Assembly (NCBI GenBank): GCA_033439765.1
Contig: JAULSN010000004.1
Span: 4,040,001-4,104,000, forward strand
Origin: Lasiosphaeria ovina
Lineage: Eukaryota; Ascomycota; Sordariomycetes; Sordariales; Lasiosphaeriaceae
Length of the DNA: 64,000 nucleotides
Direction: 5' to 3'
Positions 12,189 through 24,799 of this stretch are shown one piece after another (position 1 is the stretch's first letter; every line of letters starts with the position of its first letter). The position numbers and the translations under genes are program-made. The notes under the pieces were generated by a model. That model was not told the DNA's origin and ran no database searches. It saw only the letters and a list, made by a program, of their open reading frames with translations.

Positions 12189-14313
12189 TTACTCCTCCCA
12201 TATCCGGCCCTGCACGGCTTTGAGCTCCTCGTCTGTCATACGATGGCCTGTCGTGAAGTACCCTGAAACAAAAATCCCGTCAGCTTGAATTCCAACGCAG
12301 CATGGAAAGTGCGCCGTATCATACCGGCGGTGATCTTCGCGTCGATCTCAACCCTAGAGTCGGCTGGAATCCAGGACTCGGGGAGCTCAACTCGCTCGTG
12401 GATGGGGATACTGTTGGCAGCGCAGTTAGACTCGCCGGTTCCGGCCACATGGCGTGCTTATGGCTCATGTACTCACCCTTGGCTCACGATAGCATCATGT
12501 TTCATACTGGAGAGCGACACGAGTCAGTTTCAGCTCGGGTCGGCCGACCTAGCAAAGGCGCAGGGTCACTTACTTGCTCATGCTCAGCATGCGGTCAATC
12601 TTGGTGATACCCAGCCAGTGCAAGATGTCGGGCATCAGGGCTTGGAACCGCATATCCTTAACGCCCGCAATGTTTTCAGTCCGCTTGAAATAGTCCGATG
12701 CACGATCTTCCCCGCGTTTCCTTGCGTTGTACACGACTGCAGATCTCTGTTAGACAAGGCCACGGCGCTCCGAAAAAAGGAGGATAGGCCGGTGCAGTGG
12801 ACGCGCCCGGAGTTCAACGTACGGTACTAGAGGCGAATGAGCAATTTGATTCTGGGTTTCCCGACAACGGACATTGGGGGGGGGGGGGGGGGGCATACCT
12901 TTGTTACTTCACCAAGGGCCCGGCCTTCCTTTCGGAAGTAGATCACGACGCCAGTGCCACCATTCTGTGCTTCCTTGACGGCCTCCTCGATGCCGAAGAT
13001 GAGATAGGGCCTGCAGGTGCAGATGTCGGAACCGAAGACATCGCTGCCATTGCACTGTGGGAGGTCGCATCAGTGGGGGGCTCGTCAAAGGATTGGACGG
13101 GGGACTTGCCTCGTCATGTATGCGCAACGCAAGTCTCTTGGATGGATCCGACATATTCGCGGGGTCTCCAAAGACGTAAACGGTCAGGCCGCCTGTAGGG
13201 AGTCAATAATAGGACCAAAACGAGGGGGGGTTGGGCGCAGAGTCATGGCCGTTTACCAATAGGCGGCAGAAACACCTTGATGTCGCCGCGTGTGATCAAC
13301 TAGGGAGCCGCGGCAATCAGCTTCGTGTCAGACAGCGCTGCCTAGCTTCGGCGGTACGACTTACTTCGGGATACATGCCGCCCGTGTGCTCAAAGAGAGA
13401 CCTCCTTAAGGTGCCCTCGTCAATGCCAAAGCGCTCGGCCACGCCTGGGAGATACCAAACGGGCTCGACAGCAAACTTGGTCACGGCGAGCTCACCCGAC
13501 GCGTTGAGGCACACCTTGCCGTCCGGGACAAGCCGGCCGCTCCGGACGCTATCTTCCAGCTCGGACAATTTCATATGCGCCTTGGTGACTGCAATCGTTG
13601 GGCGGAGATCCACTGTTATCAAAACGTATTAGACCTGGAGCTACATTTTAGGCCTGCCACGAAAAACACATGCCATTGTCTTTCTCGATGAGGTCTTTGA
13701 AGACTTGAGGAACAACGTGGCCCCAGGGATCCATGGACACGATTTTCTTCTTGTCGGCCCACTGGGGAAAGGGGCCGATGTTTACGGCGGGCTCCGTGTT
13801 GGTAAAGTCGGGTTTGTGGTCGGCCTTGAGCTCGTTGCTGGCCACGGCCAAGGCGTAGTAGATGGAATAGGACCCGCCGTGTGCTCCGATGGCATTCCGT
13901 TTGCGGATGGTCGACGGCACTCTCAGCACCGTCACGGGGCCGCGCTTCAACGGGTCTGCGGCACCCCACTCCATGGGCAGCGGCTTGATGCCAATCTGCT
14001 TGGGGTAGGTGGTGAGGACGATGCGAGACGTGAAGGCCGACTTGGTGTCTGGAGATTTCGAGGCCGGCGGCGAGATGGTCCCCGCATTGGCGGGCACCGA
14101 GACCGGCGACGCCTGGGACAAAGGAGAGGCGAGCGGTGTCGGCTCTTGGCCAGCACCGTCCACGTCGTCGACGCCGCCCGCCACTGAACCGTTGGCACCT
14201 TTCTCCAATGCGCTGACGCGATGTGCCATATCGTCGAACCCAGCCAGCAGCTCCGTCTGGTTCTGGGCTATGGCCTTCAAGGCACTCAGCACCTCATCCA
14301 TACCTGCAGTCAT
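12189..14313 (-). CDS. URC1: URC1, GTP cyclohydrolase II-like uracil catabolism enzyme
   Basis: A multi-exon gene on the minus strand. The N-terminus (MTAGMDEVLSALKAIAQNQ) is helical and is followed by a Ser/Pro linker. The conserved part begins with RIVLTTYPKQIGIKPLPMEW and includes GAHGGSYSIYYALAVAS, DPWGHVV, LRPTIAVTKAHMKL and LITRGDIKVFLPP. The catalytic core reads ALRIHDECNGSDVFGSDICT, with three Cys in the zinc-binding arrangement of GTP cyclohydrolase II, then YFRKEGRALGEVTK. The C-terminus covers LHWLGITKIDRMLSMSN and ends GRIWEE. The long N-terminus and the DPWGHVV block distinguish URC1 (fungal URC uracil degradation route) from riboflavin RIB1. The intron at 13673 appears to start with GC instead of GT, and another intron begins with an 18-base poly-C run. 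Start choice: first ATG of the long exon. Confidence 0.87.
12876..12893 (-). repeat. Poly-C (sense) tract just after a URC1 5' splice site
   Basis: Eighteen G on the plus strand, so poly-C in the URC1 sense strand, beginning a few bases after the GTATG donor. Confidence 0.9.
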
Positions 14314-15567
14314 CTTGTCGAGATGGCGCCAACCGTCCAACAGAGAGGCACGGCCGAGACAGCGAGTGCACAGTGGCGCGCGACAAGATGGAGCAAGACA
14401 CGAGGTAGACGGGCGTGTAGGAGGTGTTTGACCCTGATCACGCACGAGGTGGCGGCGGCCTCAACAAAGCCAGTGTGGCACTACCTACGGTAGGTATGCA
14501 AGGAGTTGCGGCGAGCGCTACTTTGTTTTGTGAAGGGACTTGGGGACAAGGACGGAAACGGGAACGGTTACGTGAGCGTCGGCATACGACACAGCTGGCT
14601 GTGTACGAAGTACGTACGTTGGCTGCAATGTTCGATTTTGTCTGTTCTTTCTATCTGTTCTGTCCACGCTGAATGTCGATGACACGCAGGCGGCGAGAAA
14701 GAAAGAGAAAAAGAAGAAAAGAAGGAGAGAGGAAGGGAGATAGAGGGGAGAGACGGTGAAGACATATACTCCCCTAGGTCGTCCCATTCCGGACCTACCG
14801 AAAATAGACCCCGTGATAAGGAATCTAGTGTAGCTCTCCGGCTACCGAGTACGGGCTGCCTGCCAGGCGTGCCAGGGCAGCCAGCAGTGAGCTCCAACGT
14901 CGGGTGTGGAAGTTCCAACCAGCGCCAACTTGGTACTAGCATGTCCGAAGGGCGCGTTTATCACCGGCGGTCGGAATGCCCCAGGTGATCGAAAGCAGGG
15001 TTACGAGACCCGAGAGTGGCCACAACCCCCCTGCAGCGCCCCTCCCTCCTTCACCGTGTCTCCACGCTGAGAGCTGATGGTGGGGCGCCTCAATCGGATC
15101 GACTTCCGCTCCTGCGGATCTGGAGCGAAAGCGGGCATCCGTCGTTGCAACGTTGGCAAAGAAGTCCTGTGAACAACGTACAACACGTGCTACGTTCATT
15201 TTCGGTACATGATATGGAAAACTAGAGATAACAAACGCATGCGGCAGCCAAGGCTGAAAATCGGATGATGAGTGCCAAGGTTTCAGTTTCGAGTCAAATC
15301 TGTTGGGTTGTTGGATTGAGTTTGTGGCTTTGGAAAGTTTATTATGTATTCGACGGTGCTGCACGTTCCGGGAAAGGCGCCCTCCCCCACCTCTCTTTAT
15401 TTAGTTTAGCGCGGCCCTTCCAGTAACCCCACGACCTAGAAAAGGGGGTCTCATCCCTTTCGAGTAGATATCTCATTAAGCATCACCCCACCGCTCATAT
15501 AATAATAAAAACAATCGTAACTCCATAGTTGGTCATGTCGTTCGGTTATCCATTCCCACCCTAGCTA
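14314..15567. other. URC1 upstream region and P450 3' flank
   Basis: About 1.25 kb without a gene. A purine-rich stretch of GA/AAG runs lies near 14690-14760. The rest shows no coding potential on either strand that survives inspection. Confidence 0.45.
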
Positions 15568-17077
15568 TCACCAACGCAGCTCAATCTTTCCTTTAACAAC
15601 CTTAGCGTTAAACCACTCTAGAATTTCAATCTTCTCGTCCACAGGCCTTGCGCCGCGCAGCAAATCACTCCGAATCAGTGCCTCTGCCGACCAGTAGAGT
15701 CCGGCCGAGGCGAGGTTTCGCGCAATACACTGTCGCGCGCCCGCACCGAAATAGAAGCTATCACGCAACATCTCGGGCGTAGGATTCAACCAGCGTTCTG
15801 GCAAGAATTTCTGCGGCTCGGGGAAAACATCGGAGTTTAGGTGTAGTATGTATGCTCCGAGGCCAACGCTCGTGCCGGCTGGGATAGTTGGTAGACCGGG
15901 AATCTCCAGTCCTGGCGACGGGACGATGCGGGGAAAGCGAGTTGGGTTGGCGTTGGAAAGACGGAGACTTTCCTTGATAATTCCTGTGAGGTATGGAAGA
16001 CACTGCGGATCGGCATCGGGGTTTGCTAGGAGCTCCTTACGAGCGTGTTCGTACCTGCAGGAGGAGATGAGGATGGAGTGCAAAAGTTTTGGCGTTATTA
16101 ATATGGACTCACTTGTCAGGGTGACGCGCAAGTTCGCAGGCCAATAACGACATGGTCATTCCAGCAGCGTCTGTTCCCGCGAACATGATATCGATAACCT
16201 GTGCGATAGTTTCATCGCGCGATATGCCCGCTCTGAGTAGCCGACCTTGATACGTCTGGCCCTCGCCTTTCTCCTCCGCCATACTCCGATCTACAACTCG
16301 AGTGGCGAATTGTTCAATGATTTCGGTGCTTGCAACGATGGACACCTTGTTCTTGTCCAGCTTGGCAGCCCAATCGCTGACGTGGTTGAAGATCCAACCA
16401 GGTAGGTAAAAGAAGCGCCCGCCAGCAACGAAATCGTCGACAAAGGCGGTAGCGCTCAGCCTTTGCTTGCCAACACTGCCGTACGACTCCCCACATAAAT
16501 AGGTCGTTACAGTGTCCAAAGCCAAAGCACGGAAGAGATTCAGAACGTCAACCGGTTCGCCGCACGCTTCGTCTTTCCTCCGTTCAAGCTCGGTTACCAT
16601 GCCGTCCGCGACACTTTGTACTGCCGGCCTCCCACTTGCAACTGCTTTCTGCGCGAAGATGGGCGTCACGGCCTTGGCTCTTATTGCCCTGTGCCCAGGG
16701 TCAAGGCCGGAGAAAATTGTGACGGAGCCATTGACATCGTAGTTCTGGTAAATGGGACTCTTCAAGAAACCACCGTTCCTGATGTAGACGGGATAGATAG
16801 CGACGCCGTCGGAGATATCCACCTCGTTGGGCGCAATGCGCACCACAGGGCCATACTTTTCATGAAGAGCTGCAATGGTCCGACATTCAACACCGCTCCA
16901 GGTGAGTTTCCAGAGCCATAGCGGCGTGAGGCGAGCGATGAAGGGTCCAGGAATGTGACCCAGGGGGTCCGTGTAGAATCTGCAGAGCTCAGTGATGATG
17001 AGTGCCGATACAATCGCCACGCCGATGTTCACCGGGCTGAAGAGGCTCTCTAAAGCAACAACTATGCTAGAAGCCAT
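15568..17077 (-). CDS. Cytochrome P450 monooxygenase
   Basis: A haem-thiolate monooxygenase of 483 residues in two exons (16113-17077 and 15568-16054), joined by a 58-base intron with GTGAGT and CAG ends. An N-terminal hydrophobic anchor (about residues 13-32) is followed by the Pro hinge in HIPGPF. The I-helix reads MFAGTDAAGMT, the K-helix ESLR, and the meander FLPERW. The haem loop is FYFGAGARQCIA: Cys is present, but the usual second Gly after it is Ala. It resembles CYP families of fungal secondary metabolism acting at the ER. The neighbours are a broken NLR and decayed amino-acid genes, not a clear biosynthetic cluster, so the substrate is unknown. Start: first ATG (17077). Confidence 0.93.
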
Positions 17078-17759
17078 AGGACCCACGCAGGCTAGATGAT
17101 GCGGTTAAAGAATATGTATCGGAGGCCAACTTTGGAAAGAGATCGAGCAAGTCTTGGTGGAGCCAGGGTAGGCGCCAGGGGGGAGAAACTCACGTTCGGC
17201 AAGCACGAGCGGGCTTGGCGGGGTAACCAGTCAGCCAGACATTTACAGGTTGTCAGCTGCTGCTGCCTCAGGCCTGAAGCTCATGGTTGCCCGTGCACTC
17301 AAAGTATCGGATACATTCCCTTGCCTTGGCACGTCGACACACCAAGTGCTACCCACCATCGTGGGCGGCCGCAATTGCAAAATTACTCCGTCTAATAAGT
17401 CACGCTTGTTGGATTTTCCAATCAGAGAGAAGGCTAGGCAGGTGAAAAACCGAGCTGATCTCGACATGGTCTGCCGGCCCCAGCCCTCTGATTCCTGTGC
17501 GGCTGTTATTAATACAAGAGACAAGCTTCTCGCATTCACACGTCGCCAGTATTCACGCATCTCTGCGTTCGGTAGCCTTGCACACTCTGCATACGGCATT
17601 TTCCCCAACCAAAGGCATTCCAGCCCCGCCAGCTGAGGCGACTTAGGACTTCCCCCATGCGCTGAGCTCACCAAAAGCACCACGAGTTTGGAGTTTCCGT
17701 CTCTGACATCTTAGTGTTAATCCGGCTAGCACATAAGACGTGCAAAACTTTCGCTGATG
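17078..17759. other. P450 promoter region
   Basis: About 680 bases between the divergent P450 and NLR remnant. Open frames here have no recognisable family; nothing else is supported. Confidence 0.4.
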
Positions 17760-20573
17760 CTCCGACCCAATTCCGTGCCATCTCAGATGAGTGCGTATAA
17801 AGTGCCAGGACCTGCACGGTTCGTTCCGTTTGCTGACATGATGTCAGAGTCAACACACTTTCGAACATCTTGTGGGATCTTCAAAATATTACCCCTGAGC
17901 GTGCCCTACCTCCAGACTTGTCACAGTCTCTACAGGAGCATGCCGCCGCCTGCAGCAAACTGCTGGTCGAGATTGAGTCAGCCGCTGCAAAGTATCACCA
18001 TCTTGATACCGGTAGTTCAAGAGTACGGCGTATATGGAAGAGGCTCAAGTGGGAGCCAGAAGATATCGAGGACCTCCGACTCCGCATATCCTCAAATACG
18101 GGTCTATTGAATAGCCTCAACGGCCTCGTTAGCCGGTGAGTCATGGACCAGGCGCCAAACCGATTCTCCAGTATCTGACCCAAAAAGTCCAGACACTCGA
18201 TTGCAAAAATCTTGGGTGGCGTGGACAGACTCAATAAGTCCCACGATGATGAAGAATTCCTCAAGGTCATGTCGTGGTTCTCTACCATGGACACCACTAA
18301 GCATCACAACAATTTCATCGCCAGGCGCCAGAAAGACACAGGCCGCTGGTTCTTGGGTTCGTGGGAGTACCACGAATGGCTTGAGTCGTCCAACGGGACT
18401 CTCTTCTACCCTAGGCTCCCGGGCGGAGGAAAGACGATGATTGCAGCGTCTATAATCGAGGACGTCGGGACAAGATTCGAGATGAGTTCCGAGATCGGGA
18501 TCGCTTTCATCCACTGCAGCTACAAGAGACAGCATGAGCAAACCTTGGAAGACTGTCTTGCCATGAGTACTCCAAAGCTCCCGGCGCTTTGGTGAGTCTA
18601 CTGCAGGAGATACTCCACCTTCAGCAGAAAGGCAACGTCAATTTCCTAGCGACTTCGCGCCCAAGCATTCCCAGCATGAACCGATTTTTCCATGGAAAGC
18701 CAGAAATGGAAATCAGCGCAAAGGAAGAGGATGTTCGACGAGTGCTAGGAAATGAGATGGCTGGAATGCCAACCTGCATTTCAAATAGTCCAGACCTTCA
18801 GGCTTTGGTGATAGATGAAATTGTCAAGGCGGCCGAAGGAGTGTGTGTGTCAAGTCCCCCCAAAAATAGAAACTGACGCCTCTGGGGATCAATTCTAGGT
18901 TTCTACTCACGCGACTACATCTCAGCTCCCTCCGCAACAAGCTTCGACGGAAGCACGTCATCCAAGCCCTCAATAATCTACCCCGAGGAACGACAGCCTT
19001 GGACGCGGCATATTCTGAAGTTATGGAGCGTATTTATGGGTACCAGCCGAGCAACTGGGACCTGGCCAAACGGGTCCTCACATGGATCAGCCATACGCGG
19101 CGGCCTCTGACAACTGGGGAACTTCGGTACGCTCTTGCTGTAGAACTGGGCGAGCCTGGAATTGACGAGGATAATCTCCCAGAAGTCAACGACATGGTCT
19201 CGTTCTGCGAAGGGCTCATCATTGTTGACAAAGAGAGCGACATCATCGGCCTCGTTCATTACACCACACAAGAGTACCTCGACCGAGTCAGCCAGACTTG
19301 GATACCGGATGCACACAAAGACATTGCCCTCGTGTGTCTTGGCTATCTCTCCTTCCAAGAGTTTTCGGCCTGCAGCTGCCTCAATGACAAGGAATTCGAA
19401 GACCGTCTGGAAAGGAACGCCCTGCTGGACTATTGCGCCAAAAACTGGGGCGATCATGTCCGAGATGCCGACGACAAAGGCGCCGACGAAGCAGCGCTGA
19501 GGTTCCTAGAGGATGAGAAAAAGCTCGCGAGCGCGGTGCAAGTGCGCATGGTCTCGGAGTATCGTTTTACCGGCTATTGCCGAAAAGTGCCAGCCAGAAT
19601 CGCAGCAGCCCACGTTACGGCCCAATTTGGGCTGAGTAGAATCATGACTCGGCTGCTTGCCGACGGTTCCAAAGCCGACGAAGACGACAATTTCAGCAGG
19701 ACCCCCTTGTCCTATGCTGCTGAATATGGACACTTGAACATTGTCCAGTTACTCGCTCCGCGTCAGGACACTAACCTGGACTCTGTGGATCAGGATGGGA
19801 GGACACCATTGTCGTGGGCGGCTGGCTGTGGCCACGTTGATATCGTGAATCTTCTACTCGACCACCCTAGAGGTGTAGGCCCCAACTGCAAAGACCACCG
19901 CCCCCAGACACCTCTATCGTGGGCAGCACGCAAGGGCTGTGTTGGAGTTGTGAAATGCCTGATTGCACGAGGCGACGTGGATAAAGAGTCGCGAGACAGA
20001 AGTGGCCAGACTCCGCTATCGTGGGCGGCGTACAATGGGCACCTGGAGGTTGTCAAGATGCTTGCAGCAGCAGCAGCAGCTCCGCAAGTCGACGTCGACT
20101 CAAAGGACGACTTCAGCCAAACGCCCCTCTCGTGGGCGGCACGCAACGGGCATCTGGGTGTCGTTTCATTCCTGGTCGATATGCCCGGCGTAGACGCCGA
20201 CTCGAGGGATGATGGTGACTGTACAGCACTCATGTGGGCATCCGCTCACGGCCACGTAGAAGTTGTGAAGCTGCTAGCTTCCCGTCCCGATGTCGACTGC
20301 GACAGGAAAGACAGATCTGGGCAGAGCTCTCTCTCGTGGGCTGCGCGCAAGGGACATTTAGACATTGTCAAGTTCTTGATGGCCCGCGACGATGTACACC
20401 TGCAATCTACGGATAGGCGGGGGCTGACAGCACTGCGCTGGGCGGCATGGAACGGATATGAAGATGTGGTGACGGTTCTAGCGGCTGGGAGACAGCACAA
20501 AGTCGCCAAGGAGGAAATAAAACCAACCGGGGGGGTTGGCGATGGGGGGCCAGTGAAAGAGCTTGAAATTTGA
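17760..20573 (+). pseudogene. NACHT-ankyrin NLR, disrupted
   Basis: The parts occur in NLR order. A helical N-terminal domain comes first (FRAISDEC at about 17773, then NILWDLQNITPERALPPDL), but in-frame stops lie between 17790 and 17845. Exon 17871-18135 splices to exon 18193 onward and reaches the P-loop LPGGGKTMIAASIIED. At 18595 the frame stops (KLPALW then TGA). The next frame resumes at LLQEILHLQQKGNVNFLATS, so the expected 60-70 residues with Walker B are missing. A further intron (GTGTGT donor near 18844, TTCTAG acceptor near 18897) gives EGVFLLTRLHLSSL. Then come ALDAAYSEVMERIYG, the winged-helix region ISHTRRPLTTGELRYALAVE and about nine ankyrin repeats (TPLSWAA type) ending at 20573. 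The loss suggests an inactive signal-transducing ATPase, though the ankyrin half remains open over 500 codons. Confidence 0.8.
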
Positions 20574-20608
20574 TTCTGAGGATACCACACTTACCCATAT
20601 ATCAAGGC

Positions 20609-20989
20609 TTATTGCGTTGACAGATAATTTATATGCAACTCACCGACATTTGCACTCGTCGACTCCCCCTCAAAGATAAACTCGGACATGATCTTCCCAG
20701 AAGCAGGTGCATTCTGAATCCCCCAACAGCTATGGCCCGCTGCTATCCACAGGCCGTCGACTTCGGTTGGTCCCAAGACCGGGCCAGGAATATCTCCTTC
20801 CAAGTTAGGTAGAAAGCACGCCTGTCGCGCAAGCATCTCTCCGGCCCACAGCTGCTCCGAGATGCCGCCAACTTGCGCGATGATGCTGTCACAAGCCTCA
20901 TCGTCCGGGATGACGGCGTCGGCGGTCGCCGGCAGTGCTTGCTGCATGTCGGCGTCGCCAGCAGCCCACACAGTGTTGTCGGGGCGACA
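20609..20989 (-). pseudogene. C-terminal fragment of a TDA3-like FAD-dependent oxidoreductase
   Basis: Only the tail of the protein is present. Reading begins at RPDNTVWAAGDADMQQALP, passes QACFLPNLEGDIPGPVLGPT, and reaches the FAD-binding C-terminal signature DGLWIAAGHSCWGIQNAP, then GKIMSEFIFEG. This matches the last third of fungal DAO/glycine-oxidase-like proteins of the TDA3 family. The N-terminal Rossmann GxGxxG segment is absent: upstream of about 20989 the sequence becomes the start of a gene of opposite strand (histidinol-phosphate aminotransferase). A last intron with a GTGAGT donor may follow SANVG, so the exact end is uncertain. It has no start codon or promoter of its own and is inferred to be a truncated relic at a rearrangement junction. 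Confidence 0.7.
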
Positions 20990-20992
20990 GCA

Positions 20993-22398
<1,406 letters not shown>

Positions 22399-22411
22399 TT
22401 ACTGACTTGGG

Positions 22412-22841
22412 GTTAGTGTTACGAATCCCTGAAGAATGCACCTGGGTGGGGCACACCCCGGAGCAGGGCAAGCCAATCAGGAAGGGAGGGCTAGGGTGCA
22501 TGGTTCCGGAGTCCCGGGGCGGGACTTCGGGTCACCGCACCTGGCCCGGAAGCCGTGATCGGGACTCGGGACCTCGGAGTCTATTGATTGGCTCCCTTAG
22601 ATATATATATACGATGACCGTAGCCACGGTCTTAGATAGAGCTTGCTTGGTTCTTCAAGCAAGCAATACATATTCACTGTACTCATAGACTTTGAGTGGC
22701 AAACCCAGTTTGACTGTATTACACGTGCATTAGGAGCTTGCCCTTTGTTCATTCTTCACTACTACCAACCCACCAGACCCCATTGTGCCACTGCACGATA
22801 CAGACCTTGACCCACACAGTCGAGCGGTTTGTAATAGTTAG
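22412..22841. mobile_element. Solo LTR of a retrotransposon with 5-bp target-site duplication
   Basis: The element spans 22417-22836 (420 bp). It begins TGTTAC and ends GTAATA. The direct repeat GTTAG flanks it on both sides (22412-22416 and 22837-22841), a perfect 5-bp target duplication. The end would be the exact inverted match GTAACA of the start if one CA-to-TA change is undone. No internal retroelement coding sequence is present, so it is a solo LTR left by recombination. Two related copies lie downstream on the same strand. Confidence 0.85.
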
Positions 22842-23159
22842 TGAAGTCTATAAGGGGTGAAGCAAGGAGAACACTTTGTCTCAAGAATTTTTAGGGTAGC
22901 ACCCCGCGTTATGTCTCTTACTAGGTAGTTCTAGTTACAATTTGCTCTATCAGTCATTCGGCTTTTAAAGGTGGCCTACTCTCCGTCTAATTAGAAGGGG
23001 AAGTTTGGGCACGGTAGCATTTGTAAAGAAATATTTAAGCAAACGTGACCGTTTTTCTCTTCATTATAAGCATCTTTTATTAATAGCAATGGAATTAAAT
23101 ATTTCATGATGACGTTCGCTATACATGCTCGGTCTCATGTATGGTATTTAAAAGCGGCG

Positions 23160-23572
23160 CAAGCTCCCTGAAGAATGCACGATAGTGGGGCACACCATCA
23201 TTGGTGGTCCACCAATGAGCAGGAAAGAAGGGGGTTCTAGTGTCCCGAAGTCCCGTCGCGGGACCCCGGGACACCCTAACTGGCCCGCGGCCCGGCCTCG
23301 GGATTCGGGACCTTTACGAGCCCTTATTGGTCCCGTTAATATAGATATATACAATTACCGTAGCCACGGTCTTAGATAGGGCTTACTTAGTTCTTTAAGC
23401 AAGCAATATACATTCTCTATACTCATATACTTTGAGTGGCAAACCAATTTGATTATATTACCCGTGCGATAGGCGCTTGCCCTTTATTCCATCTTTATAA
23501 TTACCAACCCACCAATTCTAAATGTCCAGCTCTTATAGACAGTTGACTCAAATAGTCGAGTGGTTTGTAATA
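23160..23572. mobile_element. Second LTR copy, diverged
   Basis: Aligns along its length with the 22417-22836 LTR: the shared CCCTGAAGAATGCAC start, GGCACACC, the ACGGTCTTAGATAG block and the GTTTGTAATA end. The first dozen bases differ, so its left edge is uncertain. Many differences are transitions in CA or TG context. Confidence 0.75.
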
Positions 23573-23780
23573 CTACGGTCCTAGATAGAGCTTGCTTGGT
23601 TCTTTAAGCAAGTAATACACATTCTTTAATTCATACACTTTGAGTAGCAATCTAGTTTAACTATATTACCCGTGCATTAGGAGCTTGCCCTCTGTTCACC
23701 TCACACGCCTACTAACTCAACCTATAGGTGCTATTACGCCGTATGGATAGACGACTCACACAGTCAAGCGGTTTGTAATA
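23573..23780. mobile_element. Third LTR copy, 5'-truncated and abutting the second
   Basis: Begins inside the LTR at CTACGGTCCTAGATAGAG, immediately after the end of the second copy, and runs to the common GTTTGTAATA end. Only the right half of the LTR is present, in the same orientation. Confidence 0.75.
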
Positions 23781-24300
23781 AACTAGCTTCGACCCTCGTC
23801 CGAATTGTTATTACGTAGTGTTTAGCCAGAACTAGATCTCCTATTATCGCGCCCGAAACAGTAGCCCCGTTAGTCACTCTTTACGCGCCTCGCTCATCCC
23901 GAGCTTCAGATAGCGTGTCATCTTAGGAATCAGCCGCAGGGATGAAACTACGAAGGCCCCTATTTCACGTACCTATTATATATCACATGCAAACTACGAG
24001 ATTGTACCTCGACGCTGGGTATCGGCCGACTCGCTCAGCATCAGTTTGATAGATGTATACCTTACCTCCTATATACTGGCGCCGACACGTTCGACTTACG
24101 ACCTTGCACCTCTGGCGCTGTGCAATAGATGGAGCCGGTGATGCAGCGCGACGGCCCCAGCGGAGCTTCACCTTCTGTACCAGGGACTTGCCTATCACGT
24201 GCGCGTTTTTCTTAGTACCAGAAACCTTAGGAATGGTACGTCTCGCTAAGAAGGCCATAGGAATTAAGCTGGCTGTAAGGAAAGAGCACCCCAAGCACAT

Positions 24301-24380
24301 GCGCACACCTTTGTGTGCGCCCACCACCTGTCACCAACTGGCCTGACCACTGCCAGTTGGCCTGACCACTGCCAGTTGGC
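24301..24380. repeat. Perfect hairpin followed by 19-bp direct repeats
   Basis: Bases 24301-24320 form GCGCACAC-CTTT-GTGTGCGC, an 8-bp perfect stem with a 4-base loop. Two copies of CCARTTGGCCTGACCACTG follow at 24334-24352 and 24353-24371, plus a partial third copy. A TATATAAG sequence lies near 24420. The block may be part of another element end or a regulatory relic. Confidence 0.7.
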
Positions 24381-24799
24381 ACAATCACTACTGTTACAAA
24401 GAACGGAGCCCCTGAGCATGTATATAAGTAGTGGCCCTCGCCCACCTTCCTTTGCGAGGGCCAGGTTGAAGTCTCTCACTAATACCACTCATTGCTCACA
24501 CTTCTTCTTGCCTACATTGTGACCACCTTGATCAGGCGTACCTGCCATCTCTTACACTGGCCGCGACTCTTTTATAATTAGCTAGAAAACTAAGACACTG
24601 TGAGCATCTAGCTAGGCACTTGCTGGCAGAAAGGCATTGAAGGCACTGGAAGGTGCTAGAATAAGATGATAACTATATAGTAACTCGCCCTCTCAGATTC
24701 TTCCTGTGGCACGCTATGAAAAGAAAAATAGAGAGAATGAGAGAGAGCAAGTAAAGCAGTAGACGAATGTGCTTTAGGCTAGGAATCGGAACTAACCCT

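Larger units (their letters stand above)
22399..24799. other. Repeat-rich, RIP-like intergenic DNA
   Basis: About 2.4 kb with no gene. It contains a complete solo LTR and two further LTR-related copies, AT-rich filler, and a small block with a perfect hairpin and direct repeats (24301-24380). Differences between LTR copies are mostly C-to-T or G-to-A, often in CA/TG context, as repeat-induced point mutation would leave. Confidence 0.7.

Noticed and set aside
12189..14313. Annotation as riboflavin-pathway GTP cyclohydrolase II (RIB1)
   Set aside because: The zinc site is shared, but the long N-terminus and the DPWGHVV and AHGGSYSIY blocks fit URC1 better.
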